Source: DATAOG01 sp963753685
GTDB lineage: Bacteria > Pseudomonadota > Alphaproteobacteria > Geminicoccales > Geminicoccaceae
Reading direction: 5' to 3'
Assembly (NCBI GenBank): GCA_963753685.1
Contig: CAVWDE010000006.1
Location: 434,001 to 498,000, forward strand
DNA length: 64,000 bases
Both the position numbers and the translations under genes were made by a program. This document shows positions 44,084-52,839 of the stretch, in pieces. The notes below the pieces were generated by a model. It saw nothing but the letters and a program-made list of their open reading frames with translations. It made no database searches and had not been told where the DNA came from. Within the stretch, counting starts at the first letter, position 1; every line of letters begins with the position of its first letter.

Positions 44084-45064
44084 TCAAGGGACCGAATGGG
44101 TCGCCTGCTTGCCGGTGCCGTCGCCGGTCCATTCGGCAAGCCAGGCCTCGTTCTCGGTCGAGATCGCGTTCTCGCAGTCGTCGACCAGTTTGGCGACGCG
44201 CGCCGGATCGAGCGGGTTCGGGTCCGCCCGCCACTCATCGCGGAGCCCTGCGAGGCGATCGGCCGTGGCGTAGTACGTCATCGCAGCGTGATCGTAGCCG
44301 GCGGCAGCGAGGTGCGCGGTCACCGCCGCACCAGCCGTGGTTACGACCGCGACCCAGGGGCTGAGGTGGGACAGCCACTCCACTCCAGTGGCGGCCACCG
44401 CGCTTGCCATCGCGCCCAGCACCACGGCGAGCAGGCCGAGACCGAATTCCAAATCGTGCAGTCGTTTGGCGCGCAGCGCGGTCCGCTTCCCCTGCGGCTG
44501 ATAGTAGGACCCGATCTGGGCTTCGAGCCGCTGCTCGACATAACCGGCGGGGTCGAGTTCGAGTGGCCGATCCTTCTTCGCCGGCTCGACCCCGGCGGCA
44601 CGGGCGCTGAGATCTCGGACCTTGTCTTTGGCTGCCTGGCACCGGCCGACCAGAGCCGCCGGTGCCGGGTTGCGCCCGTAGGGCGTGGCGCCGACCAGAT
44701 AGCGATAGATTTCTTCCTTTAGCGCCTCGGACGTGGAGCGGGCGCGCACCCAATCTCGTACCTGGTCTTTGGATACCTTGGTCCGCAGGACATAGGGCAC
44801 GACCGCGAGGATCACGGCGCTCGCGAGCGCGACCGCCGCGCGCAGCCACGACCACGGCCCGCCGAGAGCGCCGAGTGTGCCGGCGAGCGTCGCGAGGAAG
44901 GCGCCGCTCACGCCCGCGATCGCCGCCCAAACGCGCCACCGGGTGAGCTCGGCCTTCAGCCGGTTCGCGGTCTCCGACCAGACCGCCTGGTCCTGCCAGG
45001 CGGACGCGACGATCCGGCGCGCGTCGACCGCCGCGCCTGGGGTCAAGGTGGCGGCGTCGGTCAC
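44084..45064 (-). CDS. SLATT/DUF4231-type membrane protein, predicted effector
   Basis: The 326-residue protein has two pairs of membrane helices: about 46-68 with 72-93, and about 207-226 with 237-256. Each pair is preceded by a helical segment (SAWQDQAVWSETANRLKAEL; GYVEQRLEAQIGSYYQPQGK). This is the layout of tandem SLATT domains (often annotated DUF4231), 2-TM modules that Burroughs, Aravind and co-workers proposed as membrane-breaking effectors in bacterial conflict systems. The start is GTG and overlaps the stop of the TIR-TPR gene by four bases (GTGA). The product should sit in the inner membrane and may open or disrupt it when the TIR partner senses infection. Confidence 0.75.
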   Translation of the reverse strand: MTDAATLTPGAAVDARRIVASAWQDQAVWSETANRLKAELTRWRVWAAIAGVSGAFLATLAGTLGALGGPWSWLRAAVALASAVILAVVPYVLRTKVSKDQVRDWVRARSTSEALKEEIYRYLVGATPYGRNPAPAALVGRCQAAKDKVRDLSARAAGVEPAKKDRPLELDPAGYVEQRLEAQIGSYYQPQGKRTALRAKRLHDLEFGLGLLAVVLGAMASAVAATGVEWLSHLSPWVAVVTTAGAAVTAHLAAAGYDHAAMTYYATADRLAGLRDEWRADPNPLDPARVAKLVDDCENAISTENEAWLAEWTGDGTGKQATHSVP

Positions 45065-46389
45065 GGCGCGCCTCTCAGCGCGCCACGCCAGCGCTCGAAG
45101 GCAGCGCCGTCCAGATGCAGCCCCTTCTGCACCCGTGCCAAGCCTTCCTCGATCCGCTTGACGTCGTCAGGCCGGGGCCGGAGAGCCGCGATCTCGGTCA
45201 GGTGACGAAGCGCCCGCGACTCGTCGCCCACCACGAGCGCGGCGGTGACCTGGGTCGAGAGCGTCCAGAGGTTGCGCTCCGACAATTGATCGATGATCTC
45301 GCCGGCCTGCCGATACGCGGCGCGCGCGTCATCGATCCGGCCGAGCCGCAACAGCATCTGGCCGAGGACGTCGGCGAGGTAGTAGATTTCCGCGTTGCGC
45401 TCCAGCGCCTGACGATAGGTCTGGGCGGCGCCCTCAAAGTCATTGTTTTCGCGCTGCAGGCGTGCCTTGAGCGCGGCGCATTCGACATTGCGAGTAAACG
45501 CATCCTTATCCAGCTCGGCGATCCGGTCGATCACGCGCGCGGCATCTTCACGACGATCGCCGTCGAGATAGGCGAGGCCGAGGGCGCGGAGCAGGAAGAT
45601 GTCGCGGGGCGCGAATTCGAGCGCGAGCTGGAACTCCTCCGCGGCGCGATCCGGCCGCTTCGAGGCGCGATAGGCGTCACCCAGTCGACGGTGCAGGCGA
45701 AGATCGAGGGGCAGAGGACGCTCGTCGCGGCCGCGCCCGAAGGTCAGATTGAGCCAGTCGTGCAGGTTCCCGACCTCGGACTGGCGCCGGTCGGCGGCGA
45801 GCTTGTCCAGGCGCTCGCACCACTCCTGCACCGCCGCCTCGGTCGGCAGCAGGGGCGCGTCGCGCAGCGCCTTCTCCACCCGCTCAAGGTAGATGTCGAT
45901 CGTGGCGCCGAGCTTCTCGCCGGCCTTGAAGACCTGACCCGGGGCCATGTCCCTGGCGAAATCGTCGAGCATGTCGCGGAGGAAGCGACCGACCCCGGCG
46001 CGCTCGTCCCCGTTGACACCCTGGATGCCCGCGAACGGCGACGGCACCTGACTGCCCGAGAGCTTGAAGACCAGCGGCCGGACCTTGCGCGCGCCGGTTT
46101 CAGCCGAAGCGATGCCGGCGCCGTAGACCGCCCCGGCCTCCCACAGCACCCAGGGTTTCTGGATCGAGGTAGGGGTCAGCAGAATGACCGCAATCTTCGC
46201 CGAGTGCACCCGCTCGACGATCCAGCGGAACCACTCCTCGCCCGGCTTGATGCCGCCTTCGAGCTCCTTCTTGCTCGAATAGCTGGTCGCGAGCAGATCG
46301 CCGAACATGTCTTCGATCGCCGCGCTCAGCGCATTCGCGATCTCCTGGTCGGCATGGGTATGGCTTATGAAAATCTCGCCGATCGGCAT
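45061..46389 (-). CDS. TIR domain-TPR protein, predicted immune sensor/NADase
   Basis: The 442-residue protein has an N-terminal TIR domain (residues 1-about 150). It opens IFISHTHADQEIANAL and includes KIAVILLTPTSIQKPWVLWE. Glu84 in WVLWEAGAVYGAG aligns with the catalytic glutamate of NAD-cleaving TIR domains (SARM1 E642). A linker helix follows (about 155-210). From about 225 to 435 come TPR-like repeats (LRLHRRLGDAYRASKRPDRA, LRALGLAYLDGDRREDAARV, LGQMLLRLGRIDDARAAYRQ) that may bind a partner or sense a trigger. GGAG ten bases before the ATG supports the start. It is coupled to the SLATT gene. Confidence 0.85.
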   Translation of the reverse strand: MPIGEIFISHTHADQEIANALSAAIEDMFGDLLATSYSSKKELEGGIKPGEEWFRWIVERVHSAKIAVILLTPTSIQKPWVLWEAGAVYGAGIASAETGARKVRPLVFKLSGSQVPSPFAGIQGVNGDERAGVGRFLRDMLDDFARDMAPGQVFKAGEKLGATIDIYLERVEKALRDAPLLPTEAAVQEWCERLDKLAADRRQSEVGNLHDWLNLTFGRGRDERPLPLDLRLHRRLGDAYRASKRPDRAAEEFQLALEFAPRDIFLLRALGLAYLDGDRREDAARVIDRIAELDKDAFTRNVECAALKARLQRENNDFEGAAQTYRQALERNAEIYYLADVLGQMLLRLGRIDDARAAYRQAGEIIDQLSERNLWTLSTQVTAALVVGDESRALRHLTEIAALRPRPDDVKRIEEGLARVQKGLHLDGAAFERWRGALRGAP

Positions 46390-46590
46390 GATGTTCGCGC
46401 TCCTTCGGCTGCGCGGCGCACCCGCGCGCCAAGCGCATACGCGCGCTGTCGGTTCGCCTCAAGATAGGCGCGACGGAACCAAGCGATCAAGTCAGAACAC
46501 GCTGTTGACAGGTCGCCGTCGAGCGGCAGGCTCTCGCCCGTGATGTCGCCGCCGCACGCGCGGCAACGCAGGGTGCAGGCGTCACCCAGC
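46365..46590 (-). pseudogene. CxxC-containing fragment just upstream of the TIR gene
   Basis: A minus-strand frame ending at 46365 reads ACTLRCRACGGDITGESLPL, then DLIAWFRRAYLEANRQRAYA. The CxxC and neighbouring cysteines suggest a zinc-binding module followed by a helix. No ATG or GTG lies in frame before the cysteines; only a TTG at 46490, after them. Its stop lies 25 bases inside the TIR gene. It may be a frameshifted or 5'-truncated small gene of the same operon. I do not recognise the family, and chance coding is possible. Confidence 0.35.
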
Positions 46591-46633
46591 TCGGCTGATC
46601 TGCGGTCCGGCGCCGCGACCGGTTGCGAACCGG

Positions 46634-47404
46634 TCAGCGCGGCGCCACGGCGGCGTCGGCGACCCGCCGCTTGAGATCGCCGATCCCGGCGGTCAGCCAG
46701 GGCTGGATCGAGGCGCCGAGGAAGCGCACGCCCATGGCCGCGTAGTGCTCGCCGTTCTGGTTGCCGACCAGGGTCGTGCCGGCGGTGCGGCCGGCCGTCA
46801 TGATTTGCTTCAGCGCCGCCTCCACGGTCGCCGAGACTTGGGGATCGGTCGGCTTGCCGATCAGGCCCATCGAGGCGGCAAGGTCCGAGGGGGCGACGAA
46901 GAACACGTCGATGTGGTCGACCTTCAGGATCGCGTCCAGGTTCTGGACCGCGCGGATATCCTCGATCAGCGCGATCAGCAGGGTGTGGTCGTTGGCGACC
47001 TCGAGGTAGTCCGGCACGCCGTAGCCCTGACGGCTGGTGAACAGGCCACGCTTGCCGAGCGGCGCGAACTTGGCGGCCTCGACGAATCTCTGTGCATCCT
47101 CCGCGGTGTCGATATGGGGCACGCAGATGCCCTGGGCGCCAAGGTCGAGGGTGCGGTAGATCGGCCCGTAGGCGAGCGCGTTGACGCGCACCACCGAGGT
47201 CATGCCCCAGAGGTCGCAGGCGCGCGTCAGGTCGGGGATGTGGCCGAAGTCGACCGGCCCATGCTCGCCCTCGAGCCAGATCGCATCGGCGCCCGCGGGC
47301 CCGATCAGATCGATCAGGTGGGGGCTGTCGATGCCGCTGACCGACAGCACGCTCTGGCCGGCCGCGAGCTTCTGCTTGACCCGGTTGGGTCGAATCGTGG
47401 CCAT
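46634..47404 (-). CDS. HpcH/HpaI family aldolase
   Basis: The 256-residue class II (metal-dependent) aldolase is of the 2,4-dihydroxyhept-2-enedioate type and splits 4-hydroxy-2-oxo acids into pyruvate and an aldehyde. Motifs are DAIWLEGEHGPVDFGHIPDL, the metal-binding Glu and Asp region IALIEDIRAVQNLDAIL, VDVFF-like DVFFVAPSDLAASMG and RVNALAY. Similar enzymes also act on sugar-derived 2-keto-3-deoxy acids. It is a single gene, divergent from the peptide ABC operon. Its upstream spacer of 181 bases is shared with that operon and should hold both promoters. Confidence 0.9.
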   Translation of the reverse strand: MATIRPNRVKQKLAAGQSVLSVSGIDSPHLIDLIGPAGADAIWLEGEHGPVDFGHIPDLTRACDLWGMTSVVRVNALAYGPIYRTLDLGAQGICVPHIDTAEDAQRFVEAAKFAPLGKRGLFTSRQGYGVPDYLEVANDHTLLIALIEDIRAVQNLDAILKVDHIDVFFVAPSDLAASMGLIGKPTDPQVSATVEAALKQIMTAGRTAGTTLVGNQNGEHYAAMGVRFLGASIQPWLTAGIGDLKRRVADAAVAPR

Positions 47405-47585
47405 GGGCCTTTGTGCCTCCCTGGCTTTGCCTGGTTGCCGCGGCGCCGACCATAGCCCGGCCCGCGGGATTTGACAAAGCGGCGCTCGCCGCGTTTTCTG
47501 GAGCGGGCTGTCATGAGCCGCACTGCGCTACCGGTGGTTTCAGGGACGATCGGCCGGGGCCAGCAAAGAACAAGGGGAGGTTCCG

Positions 47586-49628
47586 ATGCGAACCACGCGA
47601 AGGTGGACATTCGCTCTGCTGGGCGCCGCGGCCCTGGTCGCGCTCACGCCCTGGCAGCAGGCGCGCGCCCAGACCTCGCTCGCCGAATCCGGGCTGATCG
47701 GCAAGCTCGAGGGCGTCAAGATCATCGAGGACCGCTCAAAGTGGCCGACCACGTTCCATGAAGCGCCGGCGCTGGCCGAACTGGTCAAACAGGGAAAACT
47801 GCCGCCGGTCGAGCAGCGCCTGCCGGAGGACCTGATGGTGATCCAGCCGGTGCACGAGATCGGCAAGTACGGCGGCATCTGGCACCGCGGCTTCACCGGC
47901 CCCGGCGACAACGAGAACGGCAATCGCATCCAGGCCTCCGACCGGCCGATCCTGGTCGACGAGACCGGCAACGTCCCCCGGCCCTCGCTCGCCAAAGGCT
48001 GGAAGATGAGCGACGACGGCAAGACCTATACGCTCTATCTCAGGAAGGGCCTCAAGTGGTCGGACGGGGCGCCGTTCACCGCCGACGACTTCGTCTTCTG
48101 GTTCGAGGACATCTACAACAACAAGGACATCGTGCCGACCGGCATCCCGGACATGACTCCCTCGGGCAAGCCCGGGCGGATCGTCAAGGTCGACGACTTC
48201 ACCGTCAACTTCGAGTTCGACGTGCCGTTCTATCTGTTCGAAGACCTGATGATGGGCGACACCCTGATCGGCGGCGGGCAGGCGGTGCGCCAGTCGGAAA
48301 AGCGCAGCTACGGCGCCTATGCGCCGGCGCATTACCTGAAGCAGTACCTGCCCAAATACGCGGGCGGGGTCGACGCCGCCAACGCCGCCGCCAAGGCCGC
48401 CGGCTACGACAACTGGGTCGCTTTTCTCCACTTCAAGAAGGATTGGACGCTCAATCCGGAATTGCCGGTGCTCGGGCCGTTCCGCACGGTCAAGCCGATC
48501 AACAACCCGACCTGGGTAATGGAGCGTAATCCCTATTACTGGGCGGTCGACACCGAGGGCAACCAGCTGCCCTATCTCGACGGCGTGGTCATGACCTTGG
48601 CCGAGGACCTCGAGGTCCTGAATCTGCGGGCGATCGCCGGCGACTACGATTTGCAGGAGCGCCACGTCGACCTCGGCAAGCTGCCGGTGATCCTCGAGAA
48701 TCAGGAAAAAGGCAACTACAAGGTCCACCTCGACCTCGCCTTCAACGGCGCCGACGCGATCTATCAGTTCAACCAGAGCTACGATGCCGATCCCGAGATC
48801 GCGAAGTGGCTGACCAATACCGACTTCCGGCGCGCGCTGTCGCTGGCGATCGACCGGGACCAGCTCAACCAGACCTTCTGGCTGGGCGTCGCGACCCCGG
48901 GCTCGCCGGCGCCGGGCGAGAGTTTGCCCTATTTCCCGGGCCCGGGCTGGCGCGAGAAGTGGTCGACCTACGACCCCGCCAAGGCCAACCAGATGCTCGA
49001 TGCGATCGGCCTCGACAAGAAGGATGCCGAGGGCTTCCGGCTGCGCACCGACAACGGCCAGCGGCTCCGGCTCGAGGTCCAGGCGGTCCAGGCGTTCCTG
49101 CCCTGGCCCAAGATCAGCGAGATGGTGGCCGACCAGTGGCGCAAGGTCGGCATCCAGGCCGACGTCAAGGATACCGAGCGCTCGCTCGCGTTCACGCGCA
49201 CCCAGGCCAACCAGCACCAGATCATGGTCTGGAACAATGGCGGCACCGAGCTGCTCTACCTGTTCCCGCGGCATGCCATTCCGGTCGACCCGACCGAGGC
49301 GTTCATGGGGCCGGAGTTCGCCAAGTGGTTCGCCTCGGGCGGCAAGCTCGGGCGCAAGCCGGACGATCCCAACCTGCTCAAGATCTACGATCTGTTCAGC
49401 AGTGCTGCCGGCCAAAAGTCGGAACAACGGATCGAGACCGCCAAGGAGATCTGGAAGATCCTGATCGACCAGCAGTACGGCATCGGCACGGTCGGCCAGT
49501 CGCCGGCGCTGATGGGCGTCCGCCTGGTGTCCAACAAACTGGGCAACATCCCCGACCGCAACTGCATCGCCCAGCACTGCCGGACGCCGGGCGGGGCGCA
49601 TCCGGAGACCTGGTACTACAAGGAGTAA
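47586..49628 (+). CDS. Oligopeptide-type ABC binding protein (SBP_bac_5), long form
   Basis: The 680-residue periplasmic protein has a signal peptide (to about residue 28, QQARAQ). The family-5 binding fold shows PRPSLAKGWKMSDDGKTYTL, LRKGLKWSDGAPFTADDF and RRALSLAIDRDQLNQ. The length is above the 500-550 usual for DppA/OppA and matches the long alphaproteobacterial subgroup, whose ligands are largely unknown. The start follows GGGGAGG. It heads a five-gene ABC operon, with a strong hairpin between it and the first permease gene that probably raises its level above the rest. Confidence 0.92.
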   Translation: MRTTRRWTFALLGAAALVALTPWQQARAQTSLAESGLIGKLEGVKIIEDRSKWPTTFHEAPALAELVKQGKLPPVEQRLPEDLMVIQPVHEIGKYGGIWHRGFTGPGDNENGNRIQASDRPILVDETGNVPRPSLAKGWKMSDDGKTYTLYLRKGLKWSDGAPFTADDFVFWFEDIYNNKDIVPTGIPDMTPSGKPGRIVKVDDFTVNFEFDVPFYLFEDLMMGDTLIGGGQAVRQSEKRSYGAYAPAHYLKQYLPKYAGGVDAANAAAKAAGYDNWVAFLHFKKDWTLNPELPVLGPFRTVKPINNPTWVMERNPYYWAVDTEGNQLPYLDGVVMTLAEDLEVLNLRAIAGDYDLQERHVDLGKLPVILENQEKGNYKVHLDLAFNGADAIYQFNQSYDADPEIAKWLTNTDFRRALSLAIDRDQLNQTFWLGVATPGSPAPGESLPYFPGPGWREKWSTYDPAKANQMLDAIGLDKKDAEGFRLRTDNGQRLRLEVQAVQAFLPWPKISEMVADQWRKVGIQADVKDTERSLAFTRTQANQHQIMVWNNGGTELLYLFPRHAIPVDPTEAFMGPEFAKWFASGGKLGRKPDDPNLLKIYDLFSSAAGQKSEQRIETAKEIWKILIDQQYGIGTVGQSPALMGVRLVSNKLGNIPDRNCIAQHCRTPGGAHPETWYYKE

Positions 49629-49639
49629 GCTCGGAGCGA

Positions 49640-49665
49640 GCCCCCGGACCGGCCGGCCCGGGGGC
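49640..49665. terminator. Hairpin between binding-protein and permease genes
   Basis: GCCCCCGG (49640-49647) and CCGGGGGC (49658-49665) pair perfectly around an inner G/C palindrome, 12 bases after the binding-protein stop and 10 before the permease start. There is no T-tract. It is the kind of element that stabilises the binding-protein mRNA and reduces downstream expression. Confidence 0.6.
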
Positions 49666-49674
49666 GCCTCTGCC

Positions 49675-50667
49675 ATGATCGGCTACATCGGGCGCCGCCT
49701 CCTGCTCGCGATCGCCACGATCTGGGCGATCTCGGTGGTCGCCTTTGCGATCATCCAGCTGCCGCCCGGCGACTTCGTCGACAGCTACATCGCCAGGCTC
49801 TCGTCCTCCGGCTCAATGGTCAGCGCCCAGGAGGCCGAGGCGATGCGCGCGCAGTACGGCCTTAACCAGCCCGTCTGGGTCCAGTATTGGAAATGGATCT
49901 CGCGCGTCGTCCGCGGCGACTTCGGCGTCTCGCTCGAATGGAACCGGCCGGTCACCGAGGTGATCGGCGACCGCCTCTGGCTCACGATCGTGATCTCGAT
50001 CGCCGCGATCATCCTGACCTGGGGGATCGCCTTGCCGATCGGGATCTATTCGGCGGTCCGCCAGTATTCGATCGCCGATTATATTTTCACGTTTGTCGGT
50101 TTTGTCGGGCTCGCGGTGCCGAACTTCCTGCTCGCGCTGATCATCATGTACCTGGGCTTCCGCTTCTTCAATGCCAACATCGGCGGCCTGTTCTCGCCGG
50201 AGTATGCGCTCAAGCCCTGGTCCTGGGCCAAGGTCTGGGACCTGACGGTGCATCTGCCGCTGCCGGCGCTGATCCTGGCGCTCGCGGGCACCGCGCAATT
50301 GATCCGGATCATGCGTGCGAACCTCTTGGATGAGCTGCGCCGGCCCTACGTCACCACCGCCCGCGCCCGCGGCCTCCAGGAATGGCGCGTGATCGTCAAA
50401 TATCCGGTGCGCGCGGCGCTCAACCCGTTCGCCAGCACGATCGGCTACCTTTTGCCGTTCGTGGTCTCGGGCAGCATCGTCGTTTCCCTGGTCCTCTCGC
50501 TGCCGACGATCGGGCCGGTCCTTTTGCGCGCGCTGGTCGCCCAGGACATGTTCCTCGCCGGCGCGATCGTCCTCCTGCTCGGCGTGCTCACCGTGATCGG
50601 CACCTTCCTCTCCGATCTGGTGCTGATGTGGATCGACCCGCGCATCCGGGCGGGGCTGCAGGGATGA
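49675..50667 (+). CDS. Peptide-type ABC permease (DppB class)
   Basis: The 330-residue inner-membrane permease has six membrane helices. The first is IGRRLLLAIATIWAISVVAF, after which comes the periplasmic QYGLNQPVWVQYWKWISRVV typical of DppB/OppB. The coupling loop is TARARGLQEWRVIVKYPVR. The following permease starts within its stop codon (ATGA overlap), so the two subunits are made together. It is part of a five-gene importer for a peptide, opine-like or oligosaccharide ligand; class cannot tell which. Confidence 0.92.
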   Translation: MIGYIGRRLLLAIATIWAISVVAFAIIQLPPGDFVDSYIARLSSSGSMVSAQEAEAMRAQYGLNQPVWVQYWKWISRVVRGDFGVSLEWNRPVTEVIGDRLWLTIVISIAAIILTWGIALPIGIYSAVRQYSIADYIFTFVGFVGLAVPNFLLALIIMYLGFRFFNANIGGLFSPEYALKPWSWAKVWDLTVHLPLPALILALAGTAQLIRIMRANLLDELRRPYVTTARARGLQEWRVIVKYPVRAALNPFASTIGYLLPFVVSGSIVVSLVLSLPTIGPVLLRALVAQDMFLAGAIVLLLGVLTVIGTFLSDLVLMWIDPRIRAGLQG

Positions 50668-51800
50668 GCACCGTCATCGAGGCGGCAAGCGCGCCGGCGG
50701 CCACCCTGGCCGAGGAGAAGATCGCGGTCGCGACCCAGCTCCAGCTCACCTGGTGGCGCTTCAAGAAGCACAAGGTGGCGGTCGCAAGCGGCGTGATCGT
50801 CGCCCTGTTCTACCTGGTGGCTCTGCTCGCCGATTTCCTCGCGACCGCCAGCCCCTACGCGACCGAGGCCGCGCGCAGCTACATCCCGCCGCAGGCAATT
50901 CACTGGTTCGATGCGGACGGCAGCTTCCGGCCCCACGTCTACGCGCTCAAGGGCAAGCGCGACCTCAAGACCTTCAAGCTGATCTACCTCCCCGACCCGG
51001 CCGACAAGCGCTATCTGAAGCTGTTCGCCGAGGGTTTTTCCTACAATCTGCTCGGCCTGATCCCGACCAGCCGGCACCTGATCGGGCTCGACCGGGGTGC
51101 GCCGACCGACGCCCTGTTCCTGCTCGGCACCGATCAGCTCGGGCGCGATTTCTGGTCGCGGCTGATGCTCGCGACCCGCACCTCGCTGGTCATCGGGCTC
51201 GCGGGCGTCACGATCTCCCTGTTCCTCGGCGTCCTGCTGGGCGGCGTCTCGGGCCTGCTGGGCGGCTGGATCGACACGGCGATCCAGCGCCTGATCGAGA
51301 TCCTGCGCTCGATCCCGACCATCCCCTTGTGGATGGGGCTCGCGGCCGCCCTGCCGTCGAGCTGGAGCGTGCTCCAGGTCTACCTCGCGATCACGCTGAT
51401 CATCTCGCTGATCGGCTGGACCGAGCTCGCGCGCGTGGTCCGCGGCCGTTTTCTCGCCCTTCGCGAGGAGGACTTCGTGACCGCGGCCGAGCTTGCCGGT
51501 GCCTCGCGCCTCAGGATCATCTTCCGCCACATGGTGCCCTCCTTCCTCTCGCACATCATCGCCGCGATCAGCCTGGCACTGCCGGCCATGATCATCAGCG
51601 AGACCACGCTCTCCTTCCTCGGCCTCGGGCTGCGCCCGCCCGCGATCAGCTGGGGCGTGCTGCTCCAGGACGCCCAGAACATCCAGGCGCTCGGCATCGC
51701 ACCCTGGCTCCTGATCGCCGCCATACCGGTGATCGTGGTCATCCTCGCCTTCAACTTCTTAGGCGACGGCCTCCGGGACGCGGCCGATCCCTATGGCTGA
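50664..51800 (+). CDS. Peptide-type ABC permease (DppC class)
   Basis: The 378-residue permease has a long N-terminal part before the core. The N-terminal helix FKKHKVAVASGVIVALFYLV is followed by a periplasmic domain of about 100 residues. LGTDQLGRDFWSRLMLATRT marks the start of the DppC channel, and the coupling loop is TAAELAGASRLRIIFRHMVP. ISETTLSFLGLGLRPPAISW is typical of the family. The insertion is common in the long-binding-protein subgroup. It overlaps the ATPase start by eight bases. Confidence 0.92.
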   Translation: MSTVIEAASAPAATLAEEKIAVATQLQLTWWRFKKHKVAVASGVIVALFYLVALLADFLATASPYATEAARSYIPPQAIHWFDADGSFRPHVYALKGKRDLKTFKLIYLPDPADKRYLKLFAEGFSYNLLGLIPTSRHLIGLDRGAPTDALFLLGTDQLGRDFWSRLMLATRTSLVIGLAGVTISLFLGVLLGGVSGLLGGWIDTAIQRLIEILRSIPTIPLWMGLAAALPSSWSVLQVYLAITLIISLIGWTELARVVRGRFLALREEDFVTAAELAGASRLRIIFRHMVPSFLSHIIAAISLALPAMIISETTLSFLGLGLRPPAISWGVLLQDAQNIQALGIAPWLLIAAIPVIVVILAFNFLGDGLRDAADPYG

Positions 51801-52839
51801 GCCGATCCTCAGCGTGCGGGGCTTGCGGACCTGGTTCCACCAGGACGAGGGCGTCGTGCGCGCGGTCGACGATGTCTCCTTCGACCTCGAGCCCGGGCGC
51901 ACGCTCGGGATCGTCGGCGAGAGCGGCTGCGGCAAGAGCGTGACCGCGCGCTCGATCCTCAGGATCGTCGAACGCCCGGGCCGGGTCGAGGCCGGCCAGA
52001 TCCTGCTGCGCCGGGCGGGCGGCCGGGTCACGGACCTGGTCAGGCTCGATGGCCAGGGCCAGGAGATGCGCGCGATCAGGGGCGGCGAGATCGGCTACGT
52101 CTTCCAGGAGCCGATGAGCTCGCTCTCGGCCTTCTACACGATCGGCAACCAGCTGATCGAGGCGATCCGCCTGCACGGCGATCTCTCGAAGCGGGCGGCG
52201 CGCGCGCGCGCGGTCGAGCTCTTGACCATGGTCGGCATTCCGCAGCCGGCAGGGCGCGTCGACAGCTACTCCTTCGAGCTCTCGGGCGGCCTGCGCCAGC
52301 GGGTCATGATCGCCCTCGCACTCGCCGCCGAGCCGCGCATCCTGATCGCCGACGAGCCGACCACCGCGCTCGACGTCACGACGCAAGCGCAGATTCTCGA
52401 TCTCATCCGGAAGCTCCAGCAGGAGCGCGGCCTCGCGGTGATCCTGATCACCCACGACATGGGCGTGATCGCCGAGATGACCGACGACGTCGTGGTCATG
52501 TACCTCGGCCGGGACGTCGAGCGCGGCCCGGTCGATGCGATCTTCCACGAGCCTGCGCACCCCTACACGCGCTCGCTGCTGCGCTCGATCCCGAGCGTGC
52601 TGGCGACGCCGCGCGCGCGTCTTTTGACCATCGAGGGCTCGATCCCGCACCCCTACAACCGGCCGCAGGGCTGCCCCTTCCATCCCCGCTGCCCCGATGC
52701 GATCAAAGGCGTCTGCGAGCGCGGCCTGCCGGCCGCGGTGGCGCTCGGCGCCCGCCGCGAGGTGAGCTGCTTTCTGTACGTCCAGGACAGATCGGGTGCG
52801 AGCGCACCGGTGCCGAGCCTCGTGGAGGAGGCCGGGTGA
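51793..52839 (+). CDS. Peptide-type ABC ATPase (DppD class)
   Basis: The 348-residue ATPase shows Walker A as GESGCGKSV, the signature LSGGLRQRVMIALAL, Walker B as ILIADEPTTALDV and the switch LITHDMGVIAEM. The C-terminal oligopeptide-transporter region has HPYTRSLLRSIPS and CPFHPRCPDAIKGVCERGLP, whose cysteines resemble the Fe-S ligands of DppD/OppD. It forms a heterodimer with the next gene's product, whose start overlaps its stop by four bases. Confidence 0.93.
   Translation: MAEPILSVRGLRTWFHQDEGVVRAVDDVSFDLEPGRTLGIVGESGCGKSVTARSILRIVERPGRVEAGQILLRRAGGRVTDLVRLDGQGQEMRAIRGGEIGYVFQEPMSSLSAFYTIGNQLIEAIRLHGDLSKRAARARAVELLTMVGIPQPAGRVDSYSFELSGGLRQRVMIALALAAEPRILIADEPTTALDVTTQAQILDLIRKLQQERGLAVILITHDMGVIAEMTDDVVVMYLGRDVERGPVDAIFHEPAHPYTRSLLRSIPSVLATPRARLLTIEGSIPHPYNRPQGCPFHPRCPDAIKGVCERGLPAAVALGARREVSCFLYVQDRSGASAPVPSLVEEAG

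Noticed and set aside
43875..46633. Phage or integrative-element boundary around the TIR-SLATT cassette
   Set aside because: No integrase, transposase, att-like direct repeats or tRNA end were found nearby, so mobility is not supported.
46365..47477. 370-residue minus-strand ORF overlapping the aldolase gene
   Set aside because: Its first two thirds are an Arg/Gly-rich shadow of the HpcH aldolase. Only the 3' part with CxxC lies outside that gene.
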